Position numbers and translations under genes: made by a program. Under the pieces are notes generated by a model, which searched no databases, was not told the origin of the DNA, and was given only the letters and a program-made list of their open reading frames with translations. This document shows, piece after piece, positions 28,623-37,086 of a DNA stretch of 43,981 nucleotides; positions within the stretch are counted from its first letter, which is position 1; each line of letters begins with the position of its first letter. This DNA comes from Clostridiales bacterium (GTDB taxonomy: Bacteria; Bacillota; Clostridia; Christensenellales; Aristaeellaceae): NCBI GenBank assembly GCA_029012285.1, contig JAQXLU010000008.1, positions 1 through 43,981 of the forward strand, given 5' to 3'.

Positions 28623-29084
28623 TCAGCGCGCGGCGAGGTAATCCAGGATCTCGGCAGCATTCGTATCCGGCTTGACCTTGGGCATCACCTTTTCGATCAT
28701 GCCCTCCTCGTCGATGATGTAGGTGGTGCGGACAACGCCCATGCTGGTCTTGCCGCACATCTTCTTCTCCTGCCACACGTCGTAAGCCTGGATGGCCGTC
28801 AACTCCGGGTCGGAGAGCAGCACGAAGGGCAAATTGAACTTCTCCGCAAACCGGACATGGGAGGCCACGGAGTCCTTGCTCACGCCGATAACGGCGACCT
28901 CCTGCGCCTGGAAGGCAGCGTAGCTCTCCGCAAAGGCGCAGGCCTGGCGGGTGCAGCCGGGGGTGTTGTCCTTGGGGTAGAAGTAGAGCACGACCTTTTT
29001 GCCCAAATAGTCGGACAGGTGAATCTCCTTGCCGTGCTGGTCGTTCAAGGTGAAATCGGGCGCCTTCATACCGGCTTGTAGCAT
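28623..29084 (-). CDS. bcp: Thioredoxin-dependent peroxiredoxin (BCP/PrxQ type)
   Basis: VVLYFYPKDNTPGCTRQACAFAESYAAFQAQEVAVIGVSKDS; GGAGG RBS before ATG 29084. Confidence 0.93.
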   Translation of the reverse strand: MLQAGMKAPDFTLNDQHGKEIHLSDYLGKKVVLYFYPKDNTPGCTRQACAFAESYAAFQAQEVAVIGVSKDSVASHVRFAEKFNLPFVLLSDPELTAIQAYDVWQEKKMCGKTSMGVVRTTYIIDEEGMIEKVMPKVKPDTNAAEILDYLAAR

Positions 29085-29129
29085 GATGTGACCTCCATTC
29101 ATGATGTGGCGGAGGATGCGGTGCGGGCA

Positions 29130-29480
29130 TCACTTCCGCAGAATTTTGTCCAGGGGCTTCCCCTTGGAGAGCTCATCCACCAGCTTGTCCAGGTAGCGGA
29201 GCTCCAGCATGAGGGGATCGTCGATTGCTTGTAGCTTCACGCCGCAGACCGAGCCGGTGATCTTGCGGCGGTTCTCGTTCAGGCAGGGGGCGTTTTGAAA
29301 GAACGCGCCATAGGGGAGGGGACTTTCCAGCAGAGCGTCCAGCTCGGTGGCGCTGTACCCGGTGAGCCAGGAGGTCACCTCGTATACCTCCTGGCGGGTG
29401 CGGCCCTTCCGTTCGGCTTTGGCGATCAGCAGGGGGAACACCTTCGCAAAGGGCATGGCGAACACCTTGTCGTTGGTCAT
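29130..29480 (-). CDS. DUF2200 family protein
   Basis: KVFPLLIAKAERKGRTRQEVYEVTSWLTGYS...GSVCGVKLQAIDDPLMLELRYLDKLVDELSKGKPLDKILRK; GGAGG RBS before ATG 29480. Confidence 0.85.
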   Translation of the reverse strand: MTNDKVFAMPFAKVFPLLIAKAERKGRTRQEVYEVTSWLTGYSATELDALLESPLPYGAFFQNAPCLNENRRKITGSVCGVKLQAIDDPLMLELRYLDKLVDELSKGKPLDKILRK

Positions 29481-29545
29481 GGGGGCACCTCCTTTGCCTG
29501 ATGGGGATATTGTAACACAATTTCCTGCGGGAGGGAAGGAGAACA

Positions 29546-29577
29546 ACAAAAAAACCTTGAAGCGATACTCCAAGGTT
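29546..29577 (-). terminator. Terminator downstream of the tRNA pair
   Basis: Minus strand AACCTTGG ... CAAGGTT followed by TTTTTTT. Confidence 0.75.
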
Positions 29578-29581
29578 TGTG

Positions 29582-29655
29582 TGGCTCAAATAGGATTCGA
29601 ACCTATGACCTGCCGGGTATGAACCGGACGCTCTGGCCAGCTGAGCTATTGAGCC
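29582..29655 (-). tRNA. tRNA-Met(CAT), elongator-like
   Basis: Minus strand GGCTCAATAGCTCAGCTGGCCAGAGCGTCCGGTTCATACCCGGCAGGTCATAGGTTCGAATCCTATTTGAGCC; 7-bp acceptor, CAT anticodon, no encoded CCA. Confidence 0.92.
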
Positions 29656-29658
29656 AAA

Positions 29659-29735
<77 letters not shown>

Positions 29736-29781
29736 TCATTGGTGTGTGCCGCTTATGGGTTATCCCGTGGCGACAAGAGAT

Positions 29782-29810
29782 ATATTACACCATTCCATCG
29801 GGGTTGTCAA
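29782..29810 (-). promoter_or_regulatory. tRNA promoter TTGACA-N17-TAATAT
   Basis: Minus strand TTGACA (29810-29805), spacer 29804-29788, TAATAT (29787-29782), upstream of tRNA-fMet. Confidence 0.8.
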
Positions 29811-29868
29811 CCCCTAAAATGAGCTTTTTTGAAAATTGCCGGAAATGCTGCGCTATCCTGGCCAGCAC

Positions 29869-31173
29869 TCAGAGCAGGTGCGGCACGTAAAGCGGCATCA
29901 CGGTGACGCGCTTCAGGGCGCTGCGCAGGATGCAGGCGTTCCAAATCACGCGCATCAGCGTGCCGCACAGGCTGGCGACGGCCGCGCCGTACAGGCGGAT
30001 GCGCGGCAGGGGACAGAGCGCAGCCGTGACGAGCAGATTCAGCAGGGAGGCAAGCACGGTGCCCGTCAACGCCTTCTGCTGCACGCCCAGGCCTGTGATG
30101 AGCCCGAATTGCACCTGCTGGAGGGCCATCAGCAGCGCGGCGGGGGCCATCAGGCGCAGCAGTGGCGCCAGGGCGGCTTCCCGGTACAGGCAGCTGCTGA
30201 TAAAATCCGCCCCCAGGAAGAGCCCGATGGCTACGACGGACCCCACGCCCCACGCGCTCAGCAGCAGCTGTCGCATGGTGCGCCGCAACCGGGTATGCTG
30301 GCCCTCCTGGCGGGACACGGCGGGGGTGGCAACCATGCAGATCGCGCCGGTCACGATGCCGGGGAGCATCAGCAAGGGCATGGCCATGCCGCTTAGCAGA
30401 CCAAACTGGGCGGTGGCGGCAGCCTGGCTCAGCCCGGAGCGCCTCAGGCATGCCGGCAGCAGCACGGCGTTCAGTGCCCGCAGGACAGTCTGGCATAGCC
30501 GGGCAGCGGTGGTGGGTGCGGTCAGGCGGAATAGCTCGCGGCGAATGCCGGGGTCGGGCGCGAGATGTCCCATGCGCGGCGTTTGACGCCGGAACAGCAT
30601 CCACACGCACAGGCCCGCCGCGATCTCCGCCACCCCGGGGAGGGCTGCTGTCAGCGCCACGTCGCGCTGGGCAAAGCGCAGTAGCAGGAGGATGGTCAGC
30701 ACGCAGCGCACCGTTTGCTCGGCGCATTCGCTCAAGGCAGGGGTATCCATGTCGTTTCGGCCATAACACCAGCCGCTGTACACCGTGCACAGGCCCAGCA
30801 GCAGGATCAACGGCAGGCCCATCAGGATGGCGGGGAGCGTCCGCAGATCGCCCAGCACCCAGGCGATGCCGGGGGATAGCAGCAGCATGGCCGGCGTCAG
30901 CAGCAGGGACAGCCGCTTCACCAGGGACAAGCCGGAGCGCAGCACAGCCGTCGTATCCGCGTTTCGCTGGGCGGTGAGGCGGCTCATGGCGGTGGGTACC
31001 CCGGAGGTGACCGGCGTGATGGCCAGCATCACCGCCGAGGAGGAAAGCTCCATCACGCCCATGGCTTCCGCGCCCATCAGCCGGGCGCTCACCATGCGCA
31101 GCACAAAGCCCAGCGCCCGGGTGTATGCGTTGGCGAGGGTCAGCACCAGTGCCTGTCTTTTCAGCGAAGCCAT
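29869..31173 (-). CDS. SpoVB/MurJ-type polysaccharide (lipid II) flippase, MOP superfamily
   Basis: KRQALVLTLANAYTRALGFVLRMVSARLMGAEAMGVMEL followed by about 12 TM segments; AGGAGG RBS supports ATG 31173. Confidence 0.8.
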   Translation of the reverse strand: MASLKRQALVLTLANAYTRALGFVLRMVSARLMGAEAMGVMELSSSAVMLAITPVTSGVPTAMSRLTAQRNADTTAVLRSGLSLVKRLSLLLTPAMLLLSPGIAWVLGDLRTLPAILMGLPLILLLGLCTVYSGWCYGRNDMDTPALSECAEQTVRCVLTILLLLRFAQRDVALTAALPGVAEIAAGLCVWMLFRRQTPRMGHLAPDPGIRRELFRLTAPTTAARLCQTVLRALNAVLLPACLRRSGLSQAAATAQFGLLSGMAMPLLMLPGIVTGAICMVATPAVSRQEGQHTRLRRTMRQLLLSAWGVGSVVAIGLFLGADFISSCLYREAALAPLLRLMAPAALLMALQQVQFGLITGLGVQQKALTGTVLASLLNLLVTAALCPLPRIRLYGAAVASLCGTLMRVIWNACILRSALKRVTVMPLYVPHLL

Positions 31174-31220
31174 CAGCATGCACCTCCTGTGGTTCGGGGG
31201 AGCATATGCGTGATTTCTCG

Positions 31221-31250
31221 TTGACAGCACTGCGCCGGGTGAAGTATAAT
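31221..31250 (+). promoter_or_regulatory. Predicted promoter TTGACA-N18-TATAAT
   Basis: Consensus -35 and -10, upstream of the SH3 protein gene. Confidence 0.75.
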
Positions 31251-31329
31251 GCAGAAAAAAGCGAGCGCTTGGAAGAAATTGCAGCGCTCATGCGTTGATT
31301 TGATGAATCCATTTCGGAGGTGATAGATC

Positions 31330-32406
31330 ATGAAACGACTGATGATGCTCCTGCTGGCGATGATGCTGTGTGTCCCCGCAGCTTGCGGCGAGGAAACGCC
31401 GTACTGGATCGACGGGAAAACGTCTGACCTGGTGCATCTGCGCGCTGCCGCCCAAGCGGATGCCGACTCCCTGGGGCTGTACTACACCGGCACCGATGTG
31501 CGCGTGCTGGAATGGCTCGATGATTGGGCCTATGTGCAGGTGGGCGAGGTATCCGGCTTCATGAGGAGCAGCTACCTGTCTCGGGAGCAGGCGGCTTTGG
31601 CCGGGCCTTGGCAGATGGTGAATAACCCAAGCAGCACCTGGGCGAATCTGCGCTTGACGCCCTCCATGACGGGGAAGATCGCCCTGTGCCCGGATAACGG
31701 CACGGCGGTGCAAGTGCTTGGTGAAACGGCGGATGGCTGGAGCTATGTGGATTGTGACGGGACGAAGGGCTACATCCGCACTTCGCTTCTGTCCCCTGTG
31801 AAGATGGCTGCGCAGCGCACGACCATCCTGTCCCAGGAGAACGTCGACAGCTACATCCACCAGTACATCGCGCCCAATGGCAAGCCCATCTATTTCAGCG
31901 CGGTGCTGCGCGAGCCCATCATTTCCTTTGATGACGTCAATTTTGACGGCAATATGGACATCGTGGTGCTCATCAGCTCCGGCGTGAGCAATGCCTACTA
32001 TGCCTTCTTCGTGTACAATCCGCAATCGGATGCGTATGAGCGCGCCTTCCTGCTGTGCGGGGAAGAGGCCCTGCGCAACTACGTGCTTCGCCCGGAGCAG
32101 CAGATCGTTGTCTCCCAGGGAAGCAATGGCGCGGCGGGCGCGCTGCATGAAACCTACCTCTACCGCTGGCAGGGCCATGAACTCACGCTGATCAGGAGTG
32201 CTGTATCCGAGGACCTGACGGTGATGGAATTTGACGAGCACCGCTTCACCACCACGCTCTACGACGATCTGCTGCATATGACCGTGCGGGATCATCAACA
32301 GGGGGGCGAAGGCGACATCCTGTGGGAAAAGACCGTCCCCCATGAGGAAACGGAAATGATGAACGCCCTGGCGGAAGAGGAAGCCGCGCTCTGGCAGGGC
32401 ATCTGA
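31330..32406 (+). CDS. Secreted SH3 (SH3b-type) domain protein with uncharacterised C-terminal domain
   Basis: Signal peptide; two SH3-like stretches (VHLRAAAQADADSLGLYYTGTDVRVLEWLDDWAYVQVGEVSGFMRSSYL; ANLRLTPSMTGKIALCPDNGTAVQVLGETADGWSYVDCDGTKGYIRTSLL). Confidence 0.8.
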   Translation: MKRLMMLLLAMMLCVPAACGEETPYWIDGKTSDLVHLRAAAQADADSLGLYYTGTDVRVLEWLDDWAYVQVGEVSGFMRSSYLSREQAALAGPWQMVNNPSSTWANLRLTPSMTGKIALCPDNGTAVQVLGETADGWSYVDCDGTKGYIRTSLLSPVKMAAQRTTILSQENVDSYIHQYIAPNGKPIYFSAVLREPIISFDDVNFDGNMDIVVLISSGVSNAYYAFFVYNPQSDAYERAFLLCGEEALRNYVLRPEQQIVVSQGSNGAAGALHETYLYRWQGHELTLIRSAVSEDLTVMEFDEHRFTTTLYDDLLHMTVRDHQQGGEGDILWEKTVPHEETEMMNALAEEEAALWQGI

Positions 32407-32421
32407 GAAGGAGTGAAACCA

Positions 32422-32895
32422 ATGGATAAGTGGGACATCCGCTTTATGGACATGGCGCGGGTCATCGCCACCTGGACCAGCTGCAACACCCCTGGACGGG
32501 CCATCGGCGCGGTGATCGTCAAGGACAAGCGCATCATGACCACGGGCTACAACGGCGCGCCTGCGGGGCTGAAAACCTGCAAGGAGCGCGGCGAGTGCCT
32601 GAGGCGCAAGCTGGGCATCGCCTCCGGCACCCGCGCGGAGGTGTGCTACGCCATCCATGCGGAGCAGAACGCCATCATCCAGGCTGCCAAGCTGGGCGTT
32701 TCCATCGACGGCGCGACCCTCTACTGCACCCACCAGCCCTGCAGCGTCTGTGCCCGGATGATCATCAACGCGGGCATCCGGCGGGTGGTGTATGAGGAGG
32801 GCTACCCGGATGATTTCACGCTGGAGCTCTTTGGTGAGGCTGGCATCAACCTGGAGCGCTATCAGCCTGGGGAAACTGGCAGCGAAAAGCCCTGA
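32422..32895 (+). CDS. dCMP deaminase family protein (ComEB-like)
   Basis: CNTPGRAIGAVIVKDKRIMTTGYNGAPAGL, HAEQNAIIQAAKLG, CTHQPCSVCARMIINAGIRRVVYEE. Confidence 0.92.
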   Translation: MDKWDIRFMDMARVIATWTSCNTPGRAIGAVIVKDKRIMTTGYNGAPAGLKTCKERGECLRRKLGIASGTRAEVCYAIHAEQNAIIQAAKLGVSIDGATLYCTHQPCSVCARMIINAGIRRVVYEEGYPDDFTLELFGEAGINLERYQPGETGSEKP

Positions 32896-33022
32896 GGAGG
32901 GTTGACCGTGCTGAAAAAGAGCTGAAAGGGCGCGTCCCCAAAGGTGGACTTCACCGTGGGGACGGGAGGGCTCATTGCCGCAGACTGTTGCACAATGACC
33001 ATCAAGCTATAATACCATACGA

Positions 33023-33051
33023 AAAGCTCCTGCCTGGCTGGACAGGAGCTT
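33023..33051 (-). terminator. Terminator downstream of the degV-family gene
   Basis: AAGCTCCTG ... CAGGAGCTT followed on the minus strand by TT. Confidence 0.6.
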
Positions 33052-33062
33052 ATTTTATGCGC

Positions 33063-33938
33063 TTACAGCGTGCGTTCCTTGCCGATGAAGCAGAATGCCA
33101 CCGTGCCGGGGCCGGCATGCGTGCCGATCACCGGGCCAATGGGCTCAATGCGGATGGTCATTTCCGGCAGCTTCTCGTGGAGCATGGCGGTCAGGGTCTC
33201 GGCGTCCTTCAGCGCGTCGGCGTGGATGACCAGACCGATGGATTCCTTCTGGTCGGTGACACATTCCACGGCCTTGTCCACAATGAAGCTCAGGGCCTTC
33301 TTGCGGCCGCGCACCTTGGAGGCCGCTGCCAGCTTGCCCTCGCGGGTCTCGGTCAGGATGGGCTTGAGATCCAGCAGTGTGCCAAGGGCCGCCGCGGTGG
33401 AGGAGATGCGTCCGCCGCGCTGAAGGTACTTGAGGTCCTCCACGGTGAAGTAGGCCTGGGCGCGGAGTTTGTTGTCCTCCACCCACTGGGCCACCTTCTC
33501 GATGGGCTCACCCGCGCGGTACATCTCGTTGGCCTTGAGCACCAGCAGGGTCTGCGGGCCGGAGATGGACAGGGTGTCCACCAGGATGAACTTGCGCTCG
33601 GGGTACTTGGCAAGCAGGGTCTCCCGGGTGGCGCGGATGGCGTTGATGGTCATGGACAGCTGGCTGGAGAAGGCCAGGAACAGGATGTCCTTGCCGCTGG
33701 ACAGGATGGGCTCGAAATACTCCTCGTACACCGTTTCATTCAGCGCGGAGGTGGTGGGGTGCGCCCCCTGGCGCATCTTGTCGTAGAAGGACTTATGATC
33801 CAGGGTCTGGCCCAGGTCGTCGTAGTATTCCTTGCCCTCCAGGGTATAGGGCATGTACACGACGGGGATGTCGTACTCTACCTTCAGCGCGTAGGGCAGA
33901 TCGCTGTCGCTGTCGGTCATGAGAATGTAGTCTTGCAT
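33063..33938 (-). CDS. DegV family protein (fatty acid-binding fold)
   Basis: YILMTDSDSDLPYALKVEYDIPVVYMPYTLEGKEYYDD...HPTTSALN; start trimmed to ATG 33938. Confidence 0.92.
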   Translation of the reverse strand: MQDYILMTDSDSDLPYALKVEYDIPVVYMPYTLEGKEYYDDLGQTLDHKSFYDKMRQGAHPTTSALNETVYEEYFEPILSSGKDILFLAFSSQLSMTINAIRATRETLLAKYPERKFILVDTLSISGPQTLLVLKANEMYRAGEPIEKVAQWVEDNKLRAQAYFTVEDLKYLQRGGRISSTAAALGTLLDLKPILTETREGKLAAASKVRGRKKALSFIVDKAVECVTDQKESIGLVIHADALKDAETLTAMLHEKLPEMTIRIEPIGPVIGTHAGPGTVAFCFIGKERTL

Positions 33939-34086
33939 GGCTTCCTCCTGTGTAATGAAAAATGATGAAAATGAATATGATATACAGGATACCATGCTTA
34001 TTGTAGCGCGAAATGGCGGAAAAAGCAACCCGAAAAGCTTTGGATAGATATAGAAGAAGATGAGAAGTTGCTGAGAAACGCCATCG

Positions 34087-34458
34087 TTACTCCTTCGGAT
34101 GGGGCTTGAAGAGCAGCGCCGCCAGCGTGCCAAAGAACACCGCCGCCGCGATGCCTGCCGCTGTGTTGGTCAGTCCGCCGGTGAATGCGCCGAGGACGCC
34201 GATCTCCTGCACGGATTTCTTCACGCCCGTGGTCAGGGCATGCCCGAAGCCGGTCAGGGGGATGGTCGCGCCCGCCCCGGCGAAGTCTACCAGCGGGCCG
34301 TAAAGCCCCACCGCGCTCAGCAGCACGCCCAGCACGATGTACCCCACCAGGATGCGGGCGGGGGTCAGCTTGGTTTTGAGCTCCAGGAATTCGCCGATCA
34401 TGCAGATCGCGCCGCCCACCACGAAGGCCTTGGTCAGGTTGACAAGGAGTGAGATCAT
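34087..34458 (-). CDS. spoVAE: Stage V sporulation protein AE
   Basis: VNLTKAFVVGGAICMIGEFLELKTKLTPARILVGYIVLGVLLSAVGLYGPLVDFAGAGATIPLTGFGHAL; overlaps spoVAD stop. Confidence 0.93.
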   Translation of the reverse strand: MISLLVNLTKAFVVGGAICMIGEFLELKTKLTPARILVGYIVLGVLLSAVGLYGPLVDFAGAGATIPLTGFGHALTTGVKKSVQEIGVLGAFTGGLTNTAAGIAAAVFFGTLAALLFKPHPKE

Positions 34459-35480
34459 GATTCCGCCTCCAATACAATGGCATGGGCGATGCCCGGGATG
34501 GTGTCGCCCTGCTGGGTGGATGTGGGGGACAGGAGCGCGCCGGTGGCCATGAACAGCACCCGATGCAGCTCCCCGCGCGCAAAGCGGTGCAGGATGTAGC
34601 CGCACAGGGTCACCGCGCTGCAGCCGCAGCCGCTGCCGCCGGCGTGGGTGTCCTGGTCGGGAGAAAAGACCTCCAGGCCGCAGTCCATGTAGCGGGCGGG
34701 ATCAAGGGGCTGGCCGCGCTCCTGCATGAGGGTCAGCAGCAGGTCGTGCCCGACCTGGCCCAAATCGCCGGTGATGATCAGGTCGTAGTCGGCGGCGGTG
34801 CGGTTCATGTCGCTCAGGTGGCGGCAGAGGGTGTCCGCAGCGGCGGGGGCCATGGCTGCGCCCATGTTGTTGGCGTCCTTGATGGCCATGTCCACGATGC
34901 GCCCGAGGGTCAGGTGGGTGCTGCAGCAGATGGCGGGCAGCTTTTCCTCCGAGGACACCACGACGGAGCCCGCGCCGGTGACCGTCCACTGGGCCGTCGG
35001 CGGCCGCTGGCAGCCGTATTCCAGCGGGAAACGATACTGGCGCTCCGCCGTGCAGAAGTGGCTGGACGCGGTGCAGACCGCACTTTGCAGATACCCGCCG
35101 TCCACCAGCATGCTGGCCATGCACAGGCTCTCCGCCATGGTGGAGCACGCCCCGTACACGCCGATGAAGGGTGTGTGTAGCTCGCGTACAGCCAGCGAGG
35201 CGGCCATGATCTGGTTGAGCAAATCGCCGCCCAGGGCTGCGTCGATCTGGGCATGGGTCAGCCCGGCCTTCTTGATGGCTAAATCGGCGGCGGTGTACTG
35301 GAAGCGGCTCTCCGCCTTCTCCCAGGTTTCCTCCCCGAACAGGTCGTCCTCGATGATTTCGTCAAACTCGCTGCGCAGCGGGCCTTCGCCCTCCTTCTTG
35401 CCCGCGATGGCTGCGCTGGATACCAGCTTCGGGCGGCTTGGCAGCACGATGGTGGATTGTCCGATACGGTTAAGTGCCAT
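34455..35480 (-). CDS. spoVAD: Stage V sporulation protein AD
   Basis: GVYGACSTMAESLCMASMLVDGGYLQSAVCTASSHFCTAERQYRFPLEYGCQRPPTAQWTVTGAGS thiolase-like SpoVAD signature. Confidence 0.95.
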   Translation of the reverse strand: MALNRIGQSTIVLPSRPKLVSSAAIAGKKEGEGPLRSEFDEIIEDDLFGEETWEKAESRFQYTAADLAIKKAGLTHAQIDAALGGDLLNQIMAASLAVRELHTPFIGVYGACSTMAESLCMASMLVDGGYLQSAVCTASSHFCTAERQYRFPLEYGCQRPPTAQWTVTGAGSVVVSSEEKLPAICCSTHLTLGRIVDMAIKDANNMGAAMAPAAADTLCRHLSDMNRTAADYDLIITGDLGQVGHDLLLTLMQERGQPLDPARYMDCGLEVFSPDQDTHAGGSGCGCSAVTLCGYILHRFARGELHRVLFMATGALLSPTSTQQGDTIPGIAHAIVLEAES

Positions 35481-35493
35481 GATGCGCCCTCCT

Positions 35494-35970
35494 TTACCAC
35501 GGAAAGATGGCATACACGATGCCCACAATGACGGAAATGCTGATGCCCCACACCAGCACCGGCCCGGCGATGGTGAACAGCTTCGCGCCCAGGCCCAGCA
35601 CCAGGCCCTCCCGGCGGAATTCCATGGCCGGGGACACCATGGCGTTGGCAAAGCCGCTGATGGGCACGAAGGCTCCCGCGCCGCCGTATTGCCCGATGCG
35701 GTCGAATACGCCCACGCCCGTCAGCACGGCGGTGATGAACACGATCATCATGCTGCCAAAGGTGACGGAGGTGGTGACGGTCATATCCAGGTAGCGCTGT
35801 CCCAGCTCGATGAAGCACTGCCCGATGGCGCAAATCAAGCCGCCGCATAGGAATGAGCGGAACAGCCCCTGCCCCAGCGCGGATTTCGGGGATAGACGAT
35901 CCACCAGCTGCGCGTAGCGGTCAAGCTGGCGCTGTCGGGCCTGTCCGGCCTTGGCTTTCTTGTCAAACAT
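35494..35970 (-). CDS. spoVAC: Stage V sporulation protein AC
   Basis: GLFRSFLCGGLICAIGQCFIELGQRY...VFDRIGQYGGAGAFVPISGFANAMVSPAMEFRREGLVLGLGAKLFTIAGPVLV. Confidence 0.95.
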   Translation of the reverse strand: MFDKKAKAGQARQRQLDRYAQLVDRLSPKSALGQGLFRSFLCGGLICAIGQCFIELGQRYLDMTVTTSVTFGSMMIVFITAVLTGVGVFDRIGQYGGAGAFVPISGFANAMVSPAMEFRREGLVLGLGAKLFTIAGPVLVWGISISVIVGIVYAIFPW

Positions 35971-36110
35971 GGCTTCTGCCCTCCCTTCGCGGACGCTGGA
36001 TGGTGCGATCCCGGGGGACGTACAGCCGCGTCTCCCGGTCAGCAGGCCGGGGCTGGCGGATGAGGGTGAACCTCGTGGTGGCATATCGTTGCATGATGGA
36101 TTCCTCCGAT

Positions 36111-36527
36111 TCAGTCAAATGTGGTGAATACCAGCGCGGCCAGGATGGCCCCCAGCCCCTTGCCCAGCATCATCACGAAGCGAATGCCGGTGGAGGCGTC
36201 CCCCAAATGGAAGCGCTGCATGAGCACGGGGGCGACCTCCAGGATCTCCTCCAGCGCGGCGGAGAGCATCCCGACGAACATCCCGCCAAGGAGCATCCCG
36301 GCCATGCCGAATACGCTGGGCAGGGATAATGTAAAGTGCAGCATGTCGTGGAGCGTGATGACGAGCATCCCCAGGCACATGGCAAAGGTCAGCAGCCGGG
36401 GCGAACCGGCCTGCATCCTGTCCTGAACCCTGGCGGGGATGAGCAGCACCACCCACACGCAGCTGGCAACTACGGCGGTGGCGGCGCCGGCCATCACCCC
36501 CAGGAGAACGGTCAGCACATTAGTCAA
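36111..36527 (-). CDS. spoVAB: Stage V sporulation protein AB
   Basis: Multi-TM; GMFVGMLSAALEEILEVAPVLMQRFHLGDASTGIRFVMMLGKGLGAI; position between spoVAA and spoVAC. Confidence 0.88.
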   Translation of the reverse strand: MTNVLTVLLGVMAGAATAVVASCVWVVLLIPARVQDRMQAGSPRLLTFAMCLGMLVITLHDMLHFTLSLPSVFGMAGMLLGGMFVGMLSAALEEILEVAPVLMQRFHLGDASTGIRFVMMLGKGLGAILAALVFTTFD

Positions 36528-37077
36528 AGCTGTGGCCCTCCGTTTTCTCCATGTCCTCCTGGTACTCGGTCAGCTTGATCTCCAGCGGGGTGGTAGCTTT
36601 CCGGGAGGGCAGCGCATAGAACACCGCCACGCCCAGCGCCACGCCGATGGCGTAGGGAATGGTGATCAGCCGTGGGTCGGAGGGCTCCTCGCCGGTGAGG
36701 ACCTCGTATACGGCTGCTTGCGCCTGAGGCATGTTGACATCCGCGTGAAACCACGCGAGCCCCAGCGCGCCGCCCAGGAACAGCAGCAGAAAGACGAAGG
36801 CTGTTCGCAAAAAGCGTGTGGAATCGCGCTTCAGGGATTTGGCTCGGTGGACATAGCAAATGTCCGCGCCCACCAGGGTGATTTCCTCCTGGGGGTAGGC
36901 TGTGTGCAGCGCCCGGGTCACATGGAGGGCGGTCAGCTTCCAAATGCCGGGCTCATCCGGGCAGGGTAGGGAGAGCTGGGTGGCATCCTCCGGGCCGATG
37001 AGGGTTGCGGCTGTCCCCAGGTGTAAAGTCTGCCCCGCTTCGATGGTCACGCGGGGGCGCAACTGAACGTAGATCAT
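36520..37077 (-). CDS. spoVAA: Stage V sporulation protein AA
   Basis: IYVQLRPRVTIEAGQTLHLGTAATLIGPED...TALHVTRALHTAYPQEEITLVGADICYVHR; overlaps spoVAB. Confidence 0.87.
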   Translation of the reverse strand: MIYVQLRPRVTIEAGQTLHLGTAATLIGPEDATQLSLPCPDEPGIWKLTALHVTRALHTAYPQEEITLVGADICYVHRAKSLKRDSTRFLRTAFVFLLLFLGGALGLAWFHADVNMPQAQAAVYEVLTGEEPSDPRLITIPYAIGVALGVAVFYALPSRKATTPLEIKLTEYQEDMEKTEGHSFD

Positions 37078-37086
37078 ATGCGCTCC

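Noticed and set aside
29807-31312. 501-aa minus-strand ORF overlapping the flippase in another frame
   Set aside because: P/R/A-rich alternate-frame translation; the 29869-31173 frame encodes a coherent multi-TM flippase with an RBS.
32978-33014. Possible promoter TTGCAC...TATAAT near 32990-33012
   Set aside because: Spacing is about 14 nt and no plus-strand gene follows; probably chance.
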